Shown: piece after piece, positions 27,354 through 38,939 of the stretch
How positions within the stretch are numbered: the stretch's first letter is position 1
How the letters are laid out: the number at the start of each line of letters is the position of its first letter
Assembly (NCBI RefSeq): GCF_021026195.1
Contig: NZ_JAJNCT010000005.1
Location: 461,231 to 525,230, forward strand
Direction of reading: 5' to 3'
Length of the DNA stretch: 64,000 nt
Origin: Comamonas koreensis
GTDB lineage: Bacteria > Pseudomonadota > Gammaproteobacteria > Burkholderiales > Burkholderiaceae_C
Program-made: the position numbers and the translations under genes
Notes under the pieces: generated by a model
The model's database searches: none
What the model saw: the letters and a program-made list of their open reading frames with translations, nothing else
Told to the model about the DNA's origin: nothing

Positions 27354-28238
27354 TCACTTCGCTTTGCCAAACAGGCCAGCCGGGCGCACCAGCAGCACGA
27401 TGACCATGATCACGAACACGACCGTGGCCGAGGCTTCCGGGTAGAAGACCTTGGTCAGCCCTTCGATCACGCCCAGTGCCAGGCCGGTGACGATGGCGCC
27501 CATGATGGAGCCCATGCCACCGATCACGACCACCGCAAACACGGTGATGATCAGGTTCTGGCCCATCAGCGGCGTGACCTGGTAGACCGGAGCGGCCAGC
27601 ACACCGGCAAAGGCAGCCAGGCCCACGCCAAAGGCATAGGTCAGCATGATCATCAGCGGCACGTTGACACCGAAAGCCTCGACCAGACGCGGGTTCTCGG
27701 TGCCGGCGCGCAGGTAGGCACCCAGGCGGGTTTTCTCGATCACGAACCAGGTGGCAAAGCAGACGATCAGCGAGGCCACGACCACCCACATGCGGTAGTT
27801 GGGCAGCAGCATCACGCCGACGTTGGTGGCGCCTTCGAGCAGCTCAGGCGTGTCATAGCCCAGGCCGGAGACACCGTAGATCGAACGGAACACGCCTTCG
27901 ATCAGCAGCGACAGACCCAGGGTCAGCAGCAGGCCGTAGAGGTGGTCGAGCTTGTAGATATGGCGCAGCAGGAAGCGCTCTATCAGCACCCCGATGATGC
28001 CCACCAGAATCGGCGACAGCAGCAGCATCACCCAGTAATTGATCTGGAAGTACGATGCCGCCATCCAGGTGAACATGGCCCCCAGCATGAACAAAGCGCC
28101 GTGGGCGAAATTGATCACGTTGAGCAGGCCAAAGATCACGGCCAATCCCAGACTGAGAATGGCATAGAACGAGCCATTGACCAGACCCAGCAGCAGCTGG
28201 CTCATCAAGGCCGGTAATGAGATACCAAAAATTTCCAT
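27354..28238 (-). CDS. livH: Branched-chain amino-acid ABC transporter permease LivH
   Basis: A 294-residue permease. The first helix LLLGLVNGSFYAILSLGLAVIFGLLNVINFAHGALFMLG (landmark GLLNVINFAHGA) and the C-terminal VIEGLTKVFYPEASATVVFVIMVIVLLVRPAGLFG are diagnostic for LivH. The EAA-like loop is around LRAGTENPRLVEAFGVN. It lies between the operon's binding-protein gene and livM. Confidence 0.94.
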   Translation of the reverse strand: MEIFGISLPALMSQLLLGLVNGSFYAILSLGLAVIFGLLNVINFAHGALFMLGAMFTWMAASYFQINYWVMLLLSPILVGIIGVLIERFLLRHIYKLDHLYGLLLTLGLSLLIEGVFRSIYGVSGLGYDTPELLEGATNVGVMLLPNYRMWVVVASLIVCFATWFVIEKTRLGAYLRAGTENPRLVEAFGVNVPLMIMLTYAFGVGLAAFAGVLAAPVYQVTPLMGQNLIITVFAVVVIGGMGSIMGAIVTGLALGVIEGLTKVFYPEASATVVFVIMVIVLLVRPAGLFGKAK

Positions 28239-28371
28239 GAAAAGCTCACGAGTCGGTGAATGAACACAACACGGCTGGCGTCAGGCTGCCTGGGCCATCG
28301 GTACCCGGGCCATCAGCGATGTACGGGTGCCGCAGCGGGCAGCGAAGACGCAGCTTACGTGTGAGCGGTGC

Positions 28372-29568
28372 TTACTTCCAGAGCGCGCACTTGGATTCGG
28401 CCTTGGTCGTCCAGACCTGGTCCGCAGGCAAGGTGGACAGGACCTTCAGGTAATCCCAGGGCTTCTTGGATTCGGCTGGCGACTTGGCTTCGACCAGGTA
28501 CATGTCGTGCGCATAGCGGCCATCGGGGCGGATGACGCCCTTGCCGTAGAAATCGTTCAGCGGCGTGCTCTTGAGGTAGGCCATGACCTTGTCCGCATCG
28601 GTGGTCTTGACGGCTTCAACGGCCTTCAGGTAGTTCATCGTGGCCGAGTAGTCAGCCGCATGCAGATCGGTAGGCATGCGCTTGGTCTTGGCGAAGAACT
28701 TGTCGGCGAACTTGCGCGTCTCGTCGTTCAGGTCCCAGTACCAGCTGGTGGTGTGCAGCAGGCCTTCGGTGTTCTTCAGGCCCATGCTGTGGATGTCGGA
28801 CAGGAAGACCAGCAGGCCAGCAGTCTTCATGCTCTTGTTGATGCCGAATTCACGTGCGGCCTTGATGGCATTGATGGTGTCGCCGCCGGCATTGGCCAGA
28901 CCCAGGATCTGGGCCTTGGAGCTTTGCGCCTGCAGCAGGAAGGACGAGAAGTCGGAAGCGTTGAGCGGATGGCGCACCGAGCCGACGACCTGTCCGCCCT
29001 TGGCCTTGATGACGGCCGTGGTATCGGCCTCCAGCGAGTGGCCGAATGCGTAGTCGGCCGTCAGGAAGAACCAGGACTTACCGCCACGGTCCACCACGGC
29101 GCCGCCAGTGCCCTTGGCCAGAGCCACGGTGTCATAGGCGTAGTGCACGGTGTAGGGGCTGCATTGCTCATTGGTCAGCGCCGACGAGCCCGCGCCGCTG
29201 TTGAAGTAGACGCGCTTTTTCTCCTGGGCTACCTTGGCAGCGGCCAGCGCCGTGCCGGAGTTGGTGCCGCCAAACAGCATCGTCACACCAGCGGTATCGA
29301 TCCACTCGCGCGCCTTGGAGGCGGCAATGTCGGCCTTGTTCTGGTGGTCGGCCGAGACCATCTCGATAGGCTGGCCCAGCACCTTGCCGCCAAAGTCGTC
29401 GATGGCCATCTGGATGGCGACCGCGCCGTTCTTGCCTTCCACGTCAGCGTAGAGGCTGGACATGTCCGTGATGAAGCCGATCTTCACCTTTTCCTGTGCC
29501 TGGGCAGCGCCTGCGGACAGGGCGACCAAACATGCCACCTGGGCAATGGCTTTGAGCTTTGCTTTCAT
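28372..29568 (-). CDS. ABC transporter substrate-binding protein, branched-chain amino-acid type (operon copy, paralogue 3)
   Basis: A 398-residue periplasmic receptor with a signal peptide ending near residue 24 (GAAQAQ). The mature part starts KVKIGFITDMSSLYADVEGK. It is the copy embedded in the transporter operon, between livF and livH, and is therefore the most likely cognate receptor. An AGGAGA site lies 7 bases before the ATG. It shares long blocks with the plus-strand copy at 25047 and somewhat less with the copy at 19626. Ligand unknown. Confidence 0.92.
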   Translation of the reverse strand: MKAKLKAIAQVACLVALSAGAAQAQEKVKIGFITDMSSLYADVEGKNGAVAIQMAIDDFGGKVLGQPIEMVSADHQNKADIAASKAREWIDTAGVTMLFGGTNSGTALAAAKVAQEKKRVYFNSGAGSSALTNEQCSPYTVHYAYDTVALAKGTGGAVVDRGGKSWFFLTADYAFGHSLEADTTAVIKAKGGQVVGSVRHPLNASDFSSFLLQAQSSKAQILGLANAGGDTINAIKAAREFGINKSMKTAGLLVFLSDIHSMGLKNTEGLLHTTSWYWDLNDETRKFADKFFAKTKRMPTDLHAADYSATMNYLKAVEAVKTTDADKVMAYLKSTPLNDFYGKGVIRPDGRYAHDMYLVEAKSPAESKKPWDYLKVLSTLPADQVWTTKAESKCALWK

Positions 29569-29644
29569 CTTGTCTCCTAAAAAATATCTGTTCTCAATTC
29601 ATGGCGGCAGTCTGCGCTGTGCCAGCGTTGCAAAAAGTGGGAGG

Positions 29645-30367
29645 CTAGACCCCCAGCAAGGTGTTGAGCAAAGGCATCTTGCCTTCCAGCTCACCAGAGC
29701 TGAACTGCTCGACGATCTGGCCGTGTTCCATCACATAGAGGCGGTCGGCCAGCGGCGCGGCAAAGCGGAAGTTCTGTTCGACCATCACTATGGTGTAGCC
29801 CTTGGCACGCAAACTCACGATCATGCGGGCGAGGGCCTGCACGATGACGGGAGCCAGGCCTTCGGAGATTTCATCGAGCAGCAGCAGCTTGGCGCCCGTG
29901 CGCAGGATGCGCGCCACCGCCAGCATCTGCTGCTCGCCACCCGACAGCCGCGTGCCCGGGCTGTGGCGACGCTCGGCCAGGTTGGGGAACATCTCGTAGA
30001 TCTCTTCGACCGACATGCCCGCCGAGCCGGTTTTCAGGTCCGGCGGCAGCATCAGGTTTTCTTCGCAGGAGAGGCTGGCAAAGATGCCGCGCTCTTCCGG
30101 GCAGTAACCCAGGCCCAGATGCGCAATTTTGTGCGTGGGCATCTGGATGGTCTCGACGCCGTTGATCTTGATCGAGCCCTTGCGCGAACCGGTCAGGCCC
30201 ATCACAGCGCGCATCGTCGAGGTGCGGCCTGCGCCATTGCGGCCCAGCAGGGTCACCACCTCGCCCGGCATCACGCGCATGTTCACGCCATGCAGCACAT
30301 GCGATTCGCCATACCAGGCGTGCAGATCGCTGATCTCCAGGGCTGGCACTCCGTTTTTCTCGTTCAT
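29645..30367 (-). CDS. livF: Branched-chain amino-acid ABC transporter ATPase LivF, Walker A Lys to Arg
   Basis: A 240-residue ABC ATPase. The signature LSGGEQQMLAVARI and the Walker B LLLLDEISEGLAP are intact, and LGLGYCPEERGIFASLSCEENL is the LivF-type Q-loop region. The Walker A reads GRNGAGRTST: the normally invariant lysine is arginine (residue 48, codon at 30224-30226). LivG in the same operon keeps a normal lysine, so the pair may be an asymmetric ATPase. It starts one base after the livG stop. Length is normal and nothing else looks damaged. Confidence 0.92.
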   Translation of the reverse strand: MNEKNGVPALEISDLHAWYGESHVLHGVNMRVMPGEVVTLLGRNGAGRTSTMRAVMGLTGSRKGSIKINGVETIQMPTHKIAHLGLGYCPEERGIFASLSCEENLMLPPDLKTGSAGMSVEEIYEMFPNLAERRHSPGTRLSGGEQQMLAVARILRTGAKLLLLDEISEGLAPVIVQALARMIVSLRAKGYTIVMVEQNFRFAAPLADRLYVMEHGQIVEQFSSGELEGKMPLLNTLLGV

Positions 30368-30368
30368 G

Positions 30369-31139
30369 TCAGTGCGCTCCCTGCAGCTGGCCGTCGGTGG
30401 TTCCCATATACGCTTCCATCACCTGGGGGTTCTGCGACACGGTCTGGTAGTCGCCCTCGGCCAGGATGGCCCCGCGCTGCAGCACCGTGATGCGGTCTGC
30501 AATCGTGGAGATGACCTTCATGTTGTGCTCGACCATCAAGATGGTGCGGCCAGCCGATACCTTCTTGATCAGCTGGGTGACGCGCTCGACGTCCTCATGG
30601 CCCATGCCCTGGGTGGGCTCGTCGAGCAGCATCAGCTCGGGCTCCATCGCCAACGTGGTCGCAATCTCCAGCGCACGCTTTTGGCCATAGGGCAGGTTCA
30701 GGGTGATCTCGTCGGCCAGGTGGGCCAGGCCCACCTCTTCGAGCAAGGCCACGGCCCGGCCATTGAGCTTGTCCAGGGTGCGCTCGCTGCTCCAAAAGTG
30801 GAAGGAGGTGCCCAGCTTGCGCTGCAAGGCAATGCGCACGTTCTCCATCAGGCTCAGGTGCGGGAACACCGCCGAGATCTGGAACGAACGGATCACCCCA
30901 CGGCGGGCAATCTGCGCCGGCTCTTCGCTGGTGATGTCGGTGCCGTTGAAATGGATGATGCCCTTGGTGGGCGTCAGAAACTTGGTCAGCAGGTTGAAGC
31001 AGGTCGTCTTGCCGGCACCATTGGGGCCGATCAGCGCATGGATCGAGCCCCGCTGCACCGACAGGTTGACATTGCTGACTGCTGTGAATCCCCGAAACTC
31101 CTTGGTGAGATCTCGGGTTTGAAGAATGACATCACTCAT
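30369..31139 (-). CDS. livG: Branched-chain amino-acid ABC transporter ATPase LivG
   Basis: A 256-residue ABC ATPase with an intact Walker A GPNGAGKTTCFN, Q-loop region RRGVIRSFQISAVFPHLSLMENV, signature region LPYGQKRALEIATTLA and Walker B LMLLDEPTQGMGHEDV. The diverged signature (LPYGQKR in place of LSGGQ) is usual for LivG. It is the first gene of the liv operon. The ATG at 31139 is preferred to a GTG at 31145. Confidence 0.93.
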   Translation of the reverse strand: MSDVILQTRDLTKEFRGFTAVSNVNLSVQRGSIHALIGPNGAGKTTCFNLLTKFLTPTKGIIHFNGTDITSEEPAQIARRGVIRSFQISAVFPHLSLMENVRIALQRKLGTSFHFWSSERTLDKLNGRAVALLEEVGLAHLADEITLNLPYGQKRALEIATTLAMEPELMLLDEPTQGMGHEDVERVTQLIKKVSAGRTILMVEHNMKVISTIADRITVLQRGAILAEGDYQTVSQNPQVMEAYMGTTDGQLQGAH

Positions 31140-31468
31140 GGGCACCGCACCGCTTCGCTGGAAAAAAGTGCGACGCCTTTCCTGGATGGAAATATACGTC
31201 GCTTCGATGCTGCCAATACTAGGAAAGAATACTGCAATGCAACACTGGGGAAAGCCTGTAGGTGAGGCTGCGTACGCGTTAACCCGTGGGCTTTATGCGC
31301 TCACTTTTTGATAGTCACCTGAGGGACAAGCGGTCGTCTTTTTGTCATCAGAATCAAAGACGGGCGACAATGCAGGCGCCCTTCCCTGACCCATGCATAG
31401 TGGCTGTGCACCATCCGTGCGCCAGCATGCAAGCCCAGCCGGGCTGCTGCCAAGGCGACAGAAGAGGC
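31140..31468. other. Intergenic region upstream of livG
   Basis: About 330 bp between the livG start and the DUF1178 stop, both on the minus strand. It must contain the liv operon promoter. No coding frame, known RNA or strong terminator was recognised. A small AGCCC/GGGCT hairpin at 31434-31447 and an AT-richer patch near 31190-31240 are the only visible structures. Confidence 0.5.
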
Positions 31469-31969
31469 TTATTGCAGGCGGTGCTTGCTGGCTTCGGGCA
31501 GCAGCAGCGGCAACACATCGATGCCGTCATCTACCAGGGCGCGCTGCTCCTCCGGGGTGGCGGTGCCTCGGATGGGGCGTACATCGACCTCGCCCTCGTG
31601 CATCTGCCGGGCCAGGTCGGCAAACCCGCTGCCCACATCGTCGGTATTGGCAATGACCTGGCGCGACAGCTCCAGCCAGGCCTGTTGCAGGCGCTGGGCA
31701 TCGCTGAGCGGGCTGTGAGGGGGTTGGGATGCCGAGGACGCCGCCGGCGCGCTGCCGGGCTGTACAGGGGCTGCGGCGGGCGCTGCTGGGAGAGCGGAAT
31801 TGGATTTGCGCGCCAGATGCGGGGCGCTCAGGCCTTTGACGATCTCGTGCGAGTTGCACATCGGGCAGCTGAGCCAGCCCTGGCTTTGTTGCTGCTCGAA
31901 AGCGGCCTCCGAGGCGAACCAGCCCTCAAAGATATGGCCCAAAGGGCAGCGCAGGTTGAAAACCTTCAC
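31469..31969 (-). CDS. DUF1178 family protein
   Basis: A 166-residue protein that opens with MKVFNLRCPLGHIFEGWFAS and carries CPMC about 30 residues later, so a small zinc-ribbon-like N-terminal fold is likely. The middle is a low-complexity Ala/Pro/Ser linker (about residues 58-90). The C-terminal half contains FADLARQMHEGEVDVRPIRGTATPEE, the conserved DUF1178 block. Function is unknown. It follows DUF2818 by 4 bp and so belongs to the tail of the nuo transcript. Confidence 0.88.
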   Translation of the reverse strand: MKVFNLRCPLGHIFEGWFASEAAFEQQQSQGWLSCPMCNSHEIVKGLSAPHLARKSNSALPAAPAAAPVQPGSAPAASSASQPPHSPLSDAQRLQQAWLELSRQVIANTDDVGSGFADLARQMHEGEVDVRPIRGTATPEEQRALVDDGIDVLPLLLPEASKHRLQ

Positions 31970-31973
31970 AGGC

Positions 31974-32300
31974 TTACCCCGCTCGGCTCACCTTGCGCAG
32001 CAGGTACTGGTAGGCAAAACCGGGGAAGGCAAAGGTCAGGAACAAGGTGCCGGTGACGGCATAGAACTCCCAACCCTGGCTGCTGCGCTGGCCGGCACGG
32101 CCTTCGAGCAGCATCGCAAAGGCCCCGATGAGGAAGTACAGCACGACCAGCTCGACCAGGCGGATCCACAGTGCCTTGCTGGCACTGCCGCCGTCATGGC
32201 ATACCGGCCCTGCGGCCAGAATGCGTTGGTTCAGAAACGGCAGATTGGCCGCAACAAAGCCCGCCACGATCACCAGCCAAATGGATGCAGTGATAGACAT
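31974..32300 (-). CDS. DUF2818 membrane protein behind nuoN
   Basis: A 108-residue protein with about three membrane segments (LVIVAGFVAANLPFLNQRIL, LVELVVLYFLIGAFAMLLEG, FLTFAFPGFAYQYL). These match DUF2818. Members are typically found just after nuoN in betaproteobacteria, as here (31 bp). A role linked to complex I assembly or stability is a reasonable guess from the constant position but not shown. Confidence 0.88.
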   Translation of the reverse strand: MSITASIWLVIVAGFVAANLPFLNQRILAAGPVCHDGGSASKALWIRLVELVVLYFLIGAFAMLLEGRAGQRSSQGWEFYAVTGTLFLTFAFPGFAYQYLLRKVSRAG

Positions 32301-32331
32301 GCGGGCTTTGCAGGGCTAAAGGTAGGACGGC

Positions 32332-33825
32332 TTAGCTGGCGAGCGCGCGAAGCACGGCGTCAGAGCAGAGCTTCATCAGACCGCCGGGCATGATACCCAG
32401 GATCAGCACCAGCGCGCCATTGACGACCAGCACGGCACGCACGTCCAGAGGCGCATGCACCTTGGCGGCAGTGATGGGCTTGTCGAAGTACATGACCTTG
32501 ACCACGCGCAGGTAGTAGAAGGCGCCGATCAGCGACATGATCACCGCGAACACGGCCAGCGCAATGTACAGGCCGCTGCCCGATGCCACCAGCGCCTGCA
32601 GCACGGCCAGCTTCGAGTAGAAGCCCACCAGCGGAGGAATACCAGCCATCGAGAACAGGCAGATCGCCATCACGCCAGCGTACAGCGGGCTGCGTTGGTT
32701 CAGACCGGCAAAGTCGGCGATCTCTTCGCTCTCGAAGCCTTCACGGGCCAGCAGCAGCACCACACCGAAGGTGGCCAGGGTGGTCAGCACATAGCTCACG
32801 ACGTAGAACATCGAGGCGCTGTAGGCATTGCCAGCGGTAGCCGCTTCGACATTGCCATTGACCACGCCGGACATCAGACCCAGCAGCACAAAGCCCATTT
32901 GCGAGATGGTCGAGTAGGCCAGCATGCGCTTGATATTGGTCTGTGCAATAGCAGCCAGGTTACCGATCAGCAGCGAGAGGATGGCCAGCACAGCCAGCAT
33001 CTGTTGCCAGTCGATGGCCAGCGGCAGCAGGCCGTCCACCAGCAGGCGGATCACGATCGCGAAGGCTGCCAGCTTGGGCGCGCCACCCACGATCATGGTG
33101 ATGGCCGTTGGTGCGCCTTGGTAGACGTCAGGCACCCACATGTGGAACGGCACCACACCCAGCTTGAAGGCCAGGCCAGCAACCACAAACACCAGACCGA
33201 AGACCAGCACCTGATGGCGGATCAGACCGGAGTTCACGGCCTTGAACACTTCACCGATATCCAGCGAGCCGGTGGCACCGTAGATCATCGACAGGCCGTA
33301 CAGCAGGAATCCCGAGGCCATCGCGCCCAGCACGAAATACTTCATGCCGGCTTCCACCGCAGCGGTGTTGTCACGGCGCAGGCAGACCAGCGCGTAGCTC
33401 GACAGGGTCAGCAGCTCCAGGCCGAGGTAGATGATCAGGAAGTTGTTGCCCGAGATCATCACGTTCATGCCCAGCAGCGCGAGCAACGACAGGATGAAGT
33501 ACTCACCGCCCTTGAGCATGCCACGGTCACGCGAGTAACCACGGCCATACACCAGGGTCACGGCCATCGCGATGGCTGCAGCGCACTTGAGCCAGTTGCC
33601 CATGGCGTCGGAGACGACCATGTTGCCGAAGGCGTAGAAGGTATTGCCATTGCTGGCGTAGATACCGGTGATCACCGCCACGACCACCAGGGTCAGCAGC
33701 GACAGGATGTAGGTGAGCGTGCGCCCTGCGCTCTTGACGCCCAGGTCCACGAGGGTGATGACGCAGGCCATCACCAACAGCACGATTTCAGGATAGATAG
33801 CCAGCCAGCTGATGTTATCAATCAT
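32332..33825 (-). CDS. nuoN: NADH-quinone oxidoreductase subunit N
   Basis: A 497-residue antiporter-like membrane subunit of complex I with about 14 helices. The conserved [13 protein letters not shown] with the glutamate on helix 5, [21 protein letters not shown] with the helix-7 lysine, and [16 protein letters not shown] are present. Proton translocation is its role. Last nuo gene of the operon. Confidence 0.97.
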   Translation of the reverse strand: MIDNISWLAIYPEIVLLVMACVITLVDLGVKSAGRTLTYILSLLTLVVVAVITGIYASNGNTFYAFGNMVVSDAMGNWLKCAAAIAMAVTLVYGRGYSRDRGMLKGGEYFILSLLALLGMNVMISGNNFLIIYLGLELLTLSSYALVCLRRDNTAAVEAGMKYFVLGAMASGFLLYGLSMIYGATGSLDIGEVFKAVNSGLIRHQVLVFGLVFVVAGLAFKLGVVPFHMWVPDVYQGAPTAITMIVGGAPKLAAFAIVIRLLVDGLLPLAIDWQQMLAVLAILSLLIGNLAAIAQTNIKRMLAYSTISQMGFVLLGLMSGVVNGNVEAATAGNAYSASMFYVVSYVLTTLATFGVVLLLAREGFESEEIADFAGLNQRSPLYAGVMAICLFSMAGIPPLVGFYSKLAVLQALVASGSGLYIALAVFAVIMSLIGAFYYLRVVKVMYFDKPITAAKVHAPLDVRAVLVVNGALVLILGIMPGGLMKLCSDAVLRALAS

Positions 33826-33852
33826 CTCAAGTCTCTCAATTCTGTCCGACCA

Positions 33853-35322
33853 TCACAGCTTGGACGCAGCGACATGCTTGAGCAGGTCGGCCACCGAGGC
33901 ACCCATCACATCGGTGAACGGCGCAGGGTAGACACCCATGATCAGCACGGCAGCAGCCAAGATGCCCAGGATTAGGAATTCGCGGCAACCGATGTCCTTG
34001 AGCTCGCGCACATGGTCATTGGTCACTGGGCCGAAGTACACGCGCTTGTACATCCACAGCGTGTAGGCAGCGCCCAGAATCAGCGCGGTGGCCGACAGCA
34101 CACCAATCCAGAAGTTGAACTTGGTGGCGCCCAGGATCACCATCCACTCGCCGATGAAACCGGCGGTGCCTGGCAGGCCGCAGTTGGCCATCGCAAACAG
34201 CAGTGCAAAGGCAGCGAACTTGGGCATGGTGTTGACCACGCCGCCGTAGGCCGCGATATCACGCGAATGCACGCGGTCGTACAGCACGCCGATACACAGG
34301 AACATCGCGCCCGACACAAAGCCGTGGGCAATCATCTGCACCAGGCCACCCATGACACCGATGTCATTGAAGATGAAGAAGCCCAGGGTCACAAAGCCCA
34401 TGTGTGCGACGGACGAATAAGCCACCAGCTTCTTCATGTCCTTCTGCACAATCGCCACCAGACCCACATAGATCACCGCGATCAGCGACAGCGCGATGAT
34501 GAGCCAGGCCCATTCGTGCGACGCATCAGGAGCGATGGGCATGGAGAAACGCAGGAAACCATAGGCACCCAGCTTCAGCATGATCGCGGCCAGCACGGCA
34601 GAACCACCGGTAGGCGCTTCAACGTGAACGTCGGGCAGCCAGGTGTGGACCGGGAACATGGGCACCTTCACGGCAAACGCAGCGAAGAAGGCAAAGAAGA
34701 TCAAGGTCTGCTCGGTCATCGTCAGCGGCAGCTGGTGCCAGGCCAGAATCTCGAAGCTACCGGCCTTGGTGTACAGGTACAGCAGTGCGATCAAGGTCAG
34801 CAGCGAACCCATCAGGGTGTACAGGAAGAACTTGAAAGCGGCGTAGATGCGGTTCGGGCCACCCCAAATACCGATGATCAGGTACATCGGGATCAGCGTG
34901 GCTTCAAAGAACACGTAGAACAGCAGGCCGTCCAGTGCGGAGAACACACCGATCATCAGACCCGACAGGATCAGGAACGCGCCCATGTACTGGTTCACGC
35001 GCTCGGTGATCGACTCCCAGGACGCCAGCACCACGATCACCGTGATGAAGGCGGTCAATGGCACGAACCAGAAGGAGATGCCATCAACGCCCAGGTAGTA
35101 GTTGATACCGAAGCGTGGAATCCACGACGCCTTCTCGACGAACTGCATCGCCGACGTACCCAGCTGGAAGCCGGTGTACAGCGGCAAGGTGACCAAGAGG
35201 CCTATCAGCGCACCGACCAGTGCGATCCAGCGCACCATCTTGGCTTGCTCCTGCTTGCCAAAGGCCAGCAGGACCGTACCAAAGACGATGGGCGTCCAAA
35301 TTGCAAGACTCAACAATCCCAT
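33853..35322 (-). CDS. nuoM: NADH-quinone oxidoreductase subunit M
   Basis: A 489-residue antiporter-like proton-pumping subunit. Helix-5 glutamate ([17 protein letters not shown]), [29 protein letters not shown]-type core and [17 protein letters not shown] are the NuoM landmarks. It begins 12 bp after nuoL. Confidence 0.97.
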   Translation of the reverse strand: [489 protein letters not shown]

Positions 35323-35334
35323 TTTTCTTCTTCC

Positions 35335-37374
<2,040 letters not shown>

Positions 37375-37402
37375 TCTTCTTAACCTTGCAAGTATTGGTG
37401 CC

Positions 37403-37711
37403 TCAACCCTTCAGGGAGTTGAGATCTTCCGCATCGATGGTGGACTTGTTACGGAACAGCAACACCAGGATTGCCAAACCAATTGCCGACTCTGCCGCCG
37501 CGACGGTCAGGATGAAGAACACGAAAATCTGGCCGTGCATGTCTCCCAGGTAGTGGGAGAAGGCGACAAAGTTCGTGTTCACTGCCAGCAGCATCAACTC
37601 GATGGCCATCAGCAGCACAATCAGGTTGCGGCGGTTCAAGAAGATGCCGACCACGGACAGGGCGAACAGCATGGCGCCCAACGTCAGAAAATGACCCAGA
37701 GTGAGCGTCAT
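37403..37711 (-). CDS. nuoK: NADH-quinone oxidoreductase subunit K
   Basis: A 102-residue, three-helix membrane subunit. The two buried glutamates of NuoK are seen in [15 protein letters not shown] and [13 protein letters not shown]. Its ATG overlaps the nuoJ stop by 4 bp, indicating coupled translation. Confidence 0.97.
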   Translation of the reverse strand: MTLTLGHFLTLGAMLFALSVVGIFLNRRNLIVLLMAIELMLLAVNTNFVAFSHYLGDMHGQIFVFFILTVAAAESAIGLAILVLLFRNKSTIDAEDLNSLKG

Positions 37712-38376
37712 ACCTTCTTCTCCTCGACCTCAGCGGCGGGCTGCACCACGGGGGCAGCAGGCTTGCTCGCTTCGACTTTGACCAATTGCAGGCGATCCGA
37801 AGCACGCACGCGCACTTGCAGGGATGCATCGATAGCCTTGGAATCCTTGCGTTGGCGCAGAGTCAGGGCAATCGCGGCAATCATCGCCACCAGCAAGATG
37901 ACCGCAGCCACTTGCACAGGGAACAGATACTCGGTGTAGAGCATGGTGCCCAGCGCCTTGACGTTGCTGTAAGGCACAACATTGCCGGCTGCATCCACCA
38001 CCGCAGGGATGGCCTTGGGCGCATCGATGGCGCTGAAGCCGCCGATCAGCACCACGCCCATCTCGAACGCGACGATGGCAAAAATCACCGCAGCGAGCGG
38101 GAAGTTCTTCCAGAAGCTCTTGCGCAGCTGGTCAATGCGGATATCCAGCATCATCACCACGAAGAGGAACAGCACCATCACGGCGCCCAGGTAGACCATC
38201 ACCAGCACGATGGCCAGGAACTCCGCCTTGAGCAGCAACCAGATACCGGCTGCCTGAGAAAACGCCAACATCAGGTGCAGCACAGCGTGCACCGGATTTG
38301 GAGCAGTAACCACTCGGAATGCCGCGTACAGCAGCACTACCGAGAACAGATAGAAAAAACCAGTTGTGACATCCAT
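37708..38376 (-). CDS. nuoJ: NADH-quinone oxidoreductase subunit J
   Basis: A 222-residue membrane subunit with five helices. [23 protein letters not shown] and the glycine/valine-rich [19 protein letters not shown] helix (the flexible pi-bulge helix of complex I) identify it. The charged, Ala/Pro-rich C-terminal tail (after about residue 180) is longer than in enterobacteria. The ATG at 38376 is preferred to an in-frame start at 38403. Confidence 0.95.
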   Translation of the reverse strand: MDVTTGFFYLFSVVLLYAAFRVVTAPNPVHAVLHLMLAFSQAAGIWLLLKAEFLAIVLVMVYLGAVMVLFLFVVMMLDIRIDQLRKSFWKNFPLAAVIFAIVAFEMGVVLIGGFSAIDAPKAIPAVVDAAGNVVPYSNVKALGTMLYTEYLFPVQVAAVILLVAMIAAIALTLRQRKDSKAIDASLQVRVRASDRLQLVKVEASKPAAPVVQPAAEVEEKKV

Positions 38377-38411
38377 GTGGGGCTCTTTTCGATCAGTCTC
38401 CAAGTGCCGCG

Positions 38412-38924
38412 TTAGCGGTACTTTGCGTCCGCAGCCTTGGCTGCAGCAATTTCAGGTTCGTAACGGTCGCCCACGGCCAGCAGCATTTCCTTGGTGAAGT
38501 ACAGGTCGCCGCGCTTTTCCCCGTGGTATTCCAGAATCTGGGTTTCCACGATGGAGTCAACCGGGCAGCTTTCTTCACAGAAGCCACAGAAAATGCACTT
38601 GGTCAGATCGATGTCGTAACGGGTGGTGCGGCGCGAGCCGTCATCACGCACATCGGACTCGATGGTGATCGCCATGGCGGGGCAGACGGCTTCGCAGAGC
38701 TTGCAGGCAATGCAACGCTCTTCGCCGTTTTCGTAGCGGCGCAGCGCGTGCAGGCCACGGAAACGGGGCGACAGCGGTGTCTTCTCTTCGGGGAACTGGA
38801 CCGTGATCTTGCGCGCAAACGTGTAGCGGCCGGTCAGGGCCATGCCCTTCATCAGTTCCCAGAGCATGAAGCTCCTAAGGAAATCCATCACCGAGAAAGA
38901 GCGGGGAGAAACTGCAGTAGTCAT
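38412..38924 (-). CDS. nuoI: NADH-quinone oxidoreductase subunit I
   Basis: A 170-residue peripheral subunit holding two 4Fe-4S clusters (N6a and N6b). The two motifs [12 protein letters not shown] and [12 protein letters not shown] supply eight cysteines. An N-terminal amphipathic helix anchors it to the membrane arm. It passes electrons towards NuoB. Confidence 0.98.
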   Translation of the reverse strand: MTTAVSPRSFSVMDFLRSFMLWELMKGMALTGRYTFARKITVQFPEEKTPLSPRFRGLHALRRYENGEERCIACKLCEAVCPAMAITIESDVRDDGSRRTTRYDIDLTKCIFCGFCEESCPVDSIVETQILEYHGEKRGDLYFTKEMLLAVGDRYEPEIAAAKAADAKYR

Positions 38925-38939
38925 GTTGTATTCCTCCGC

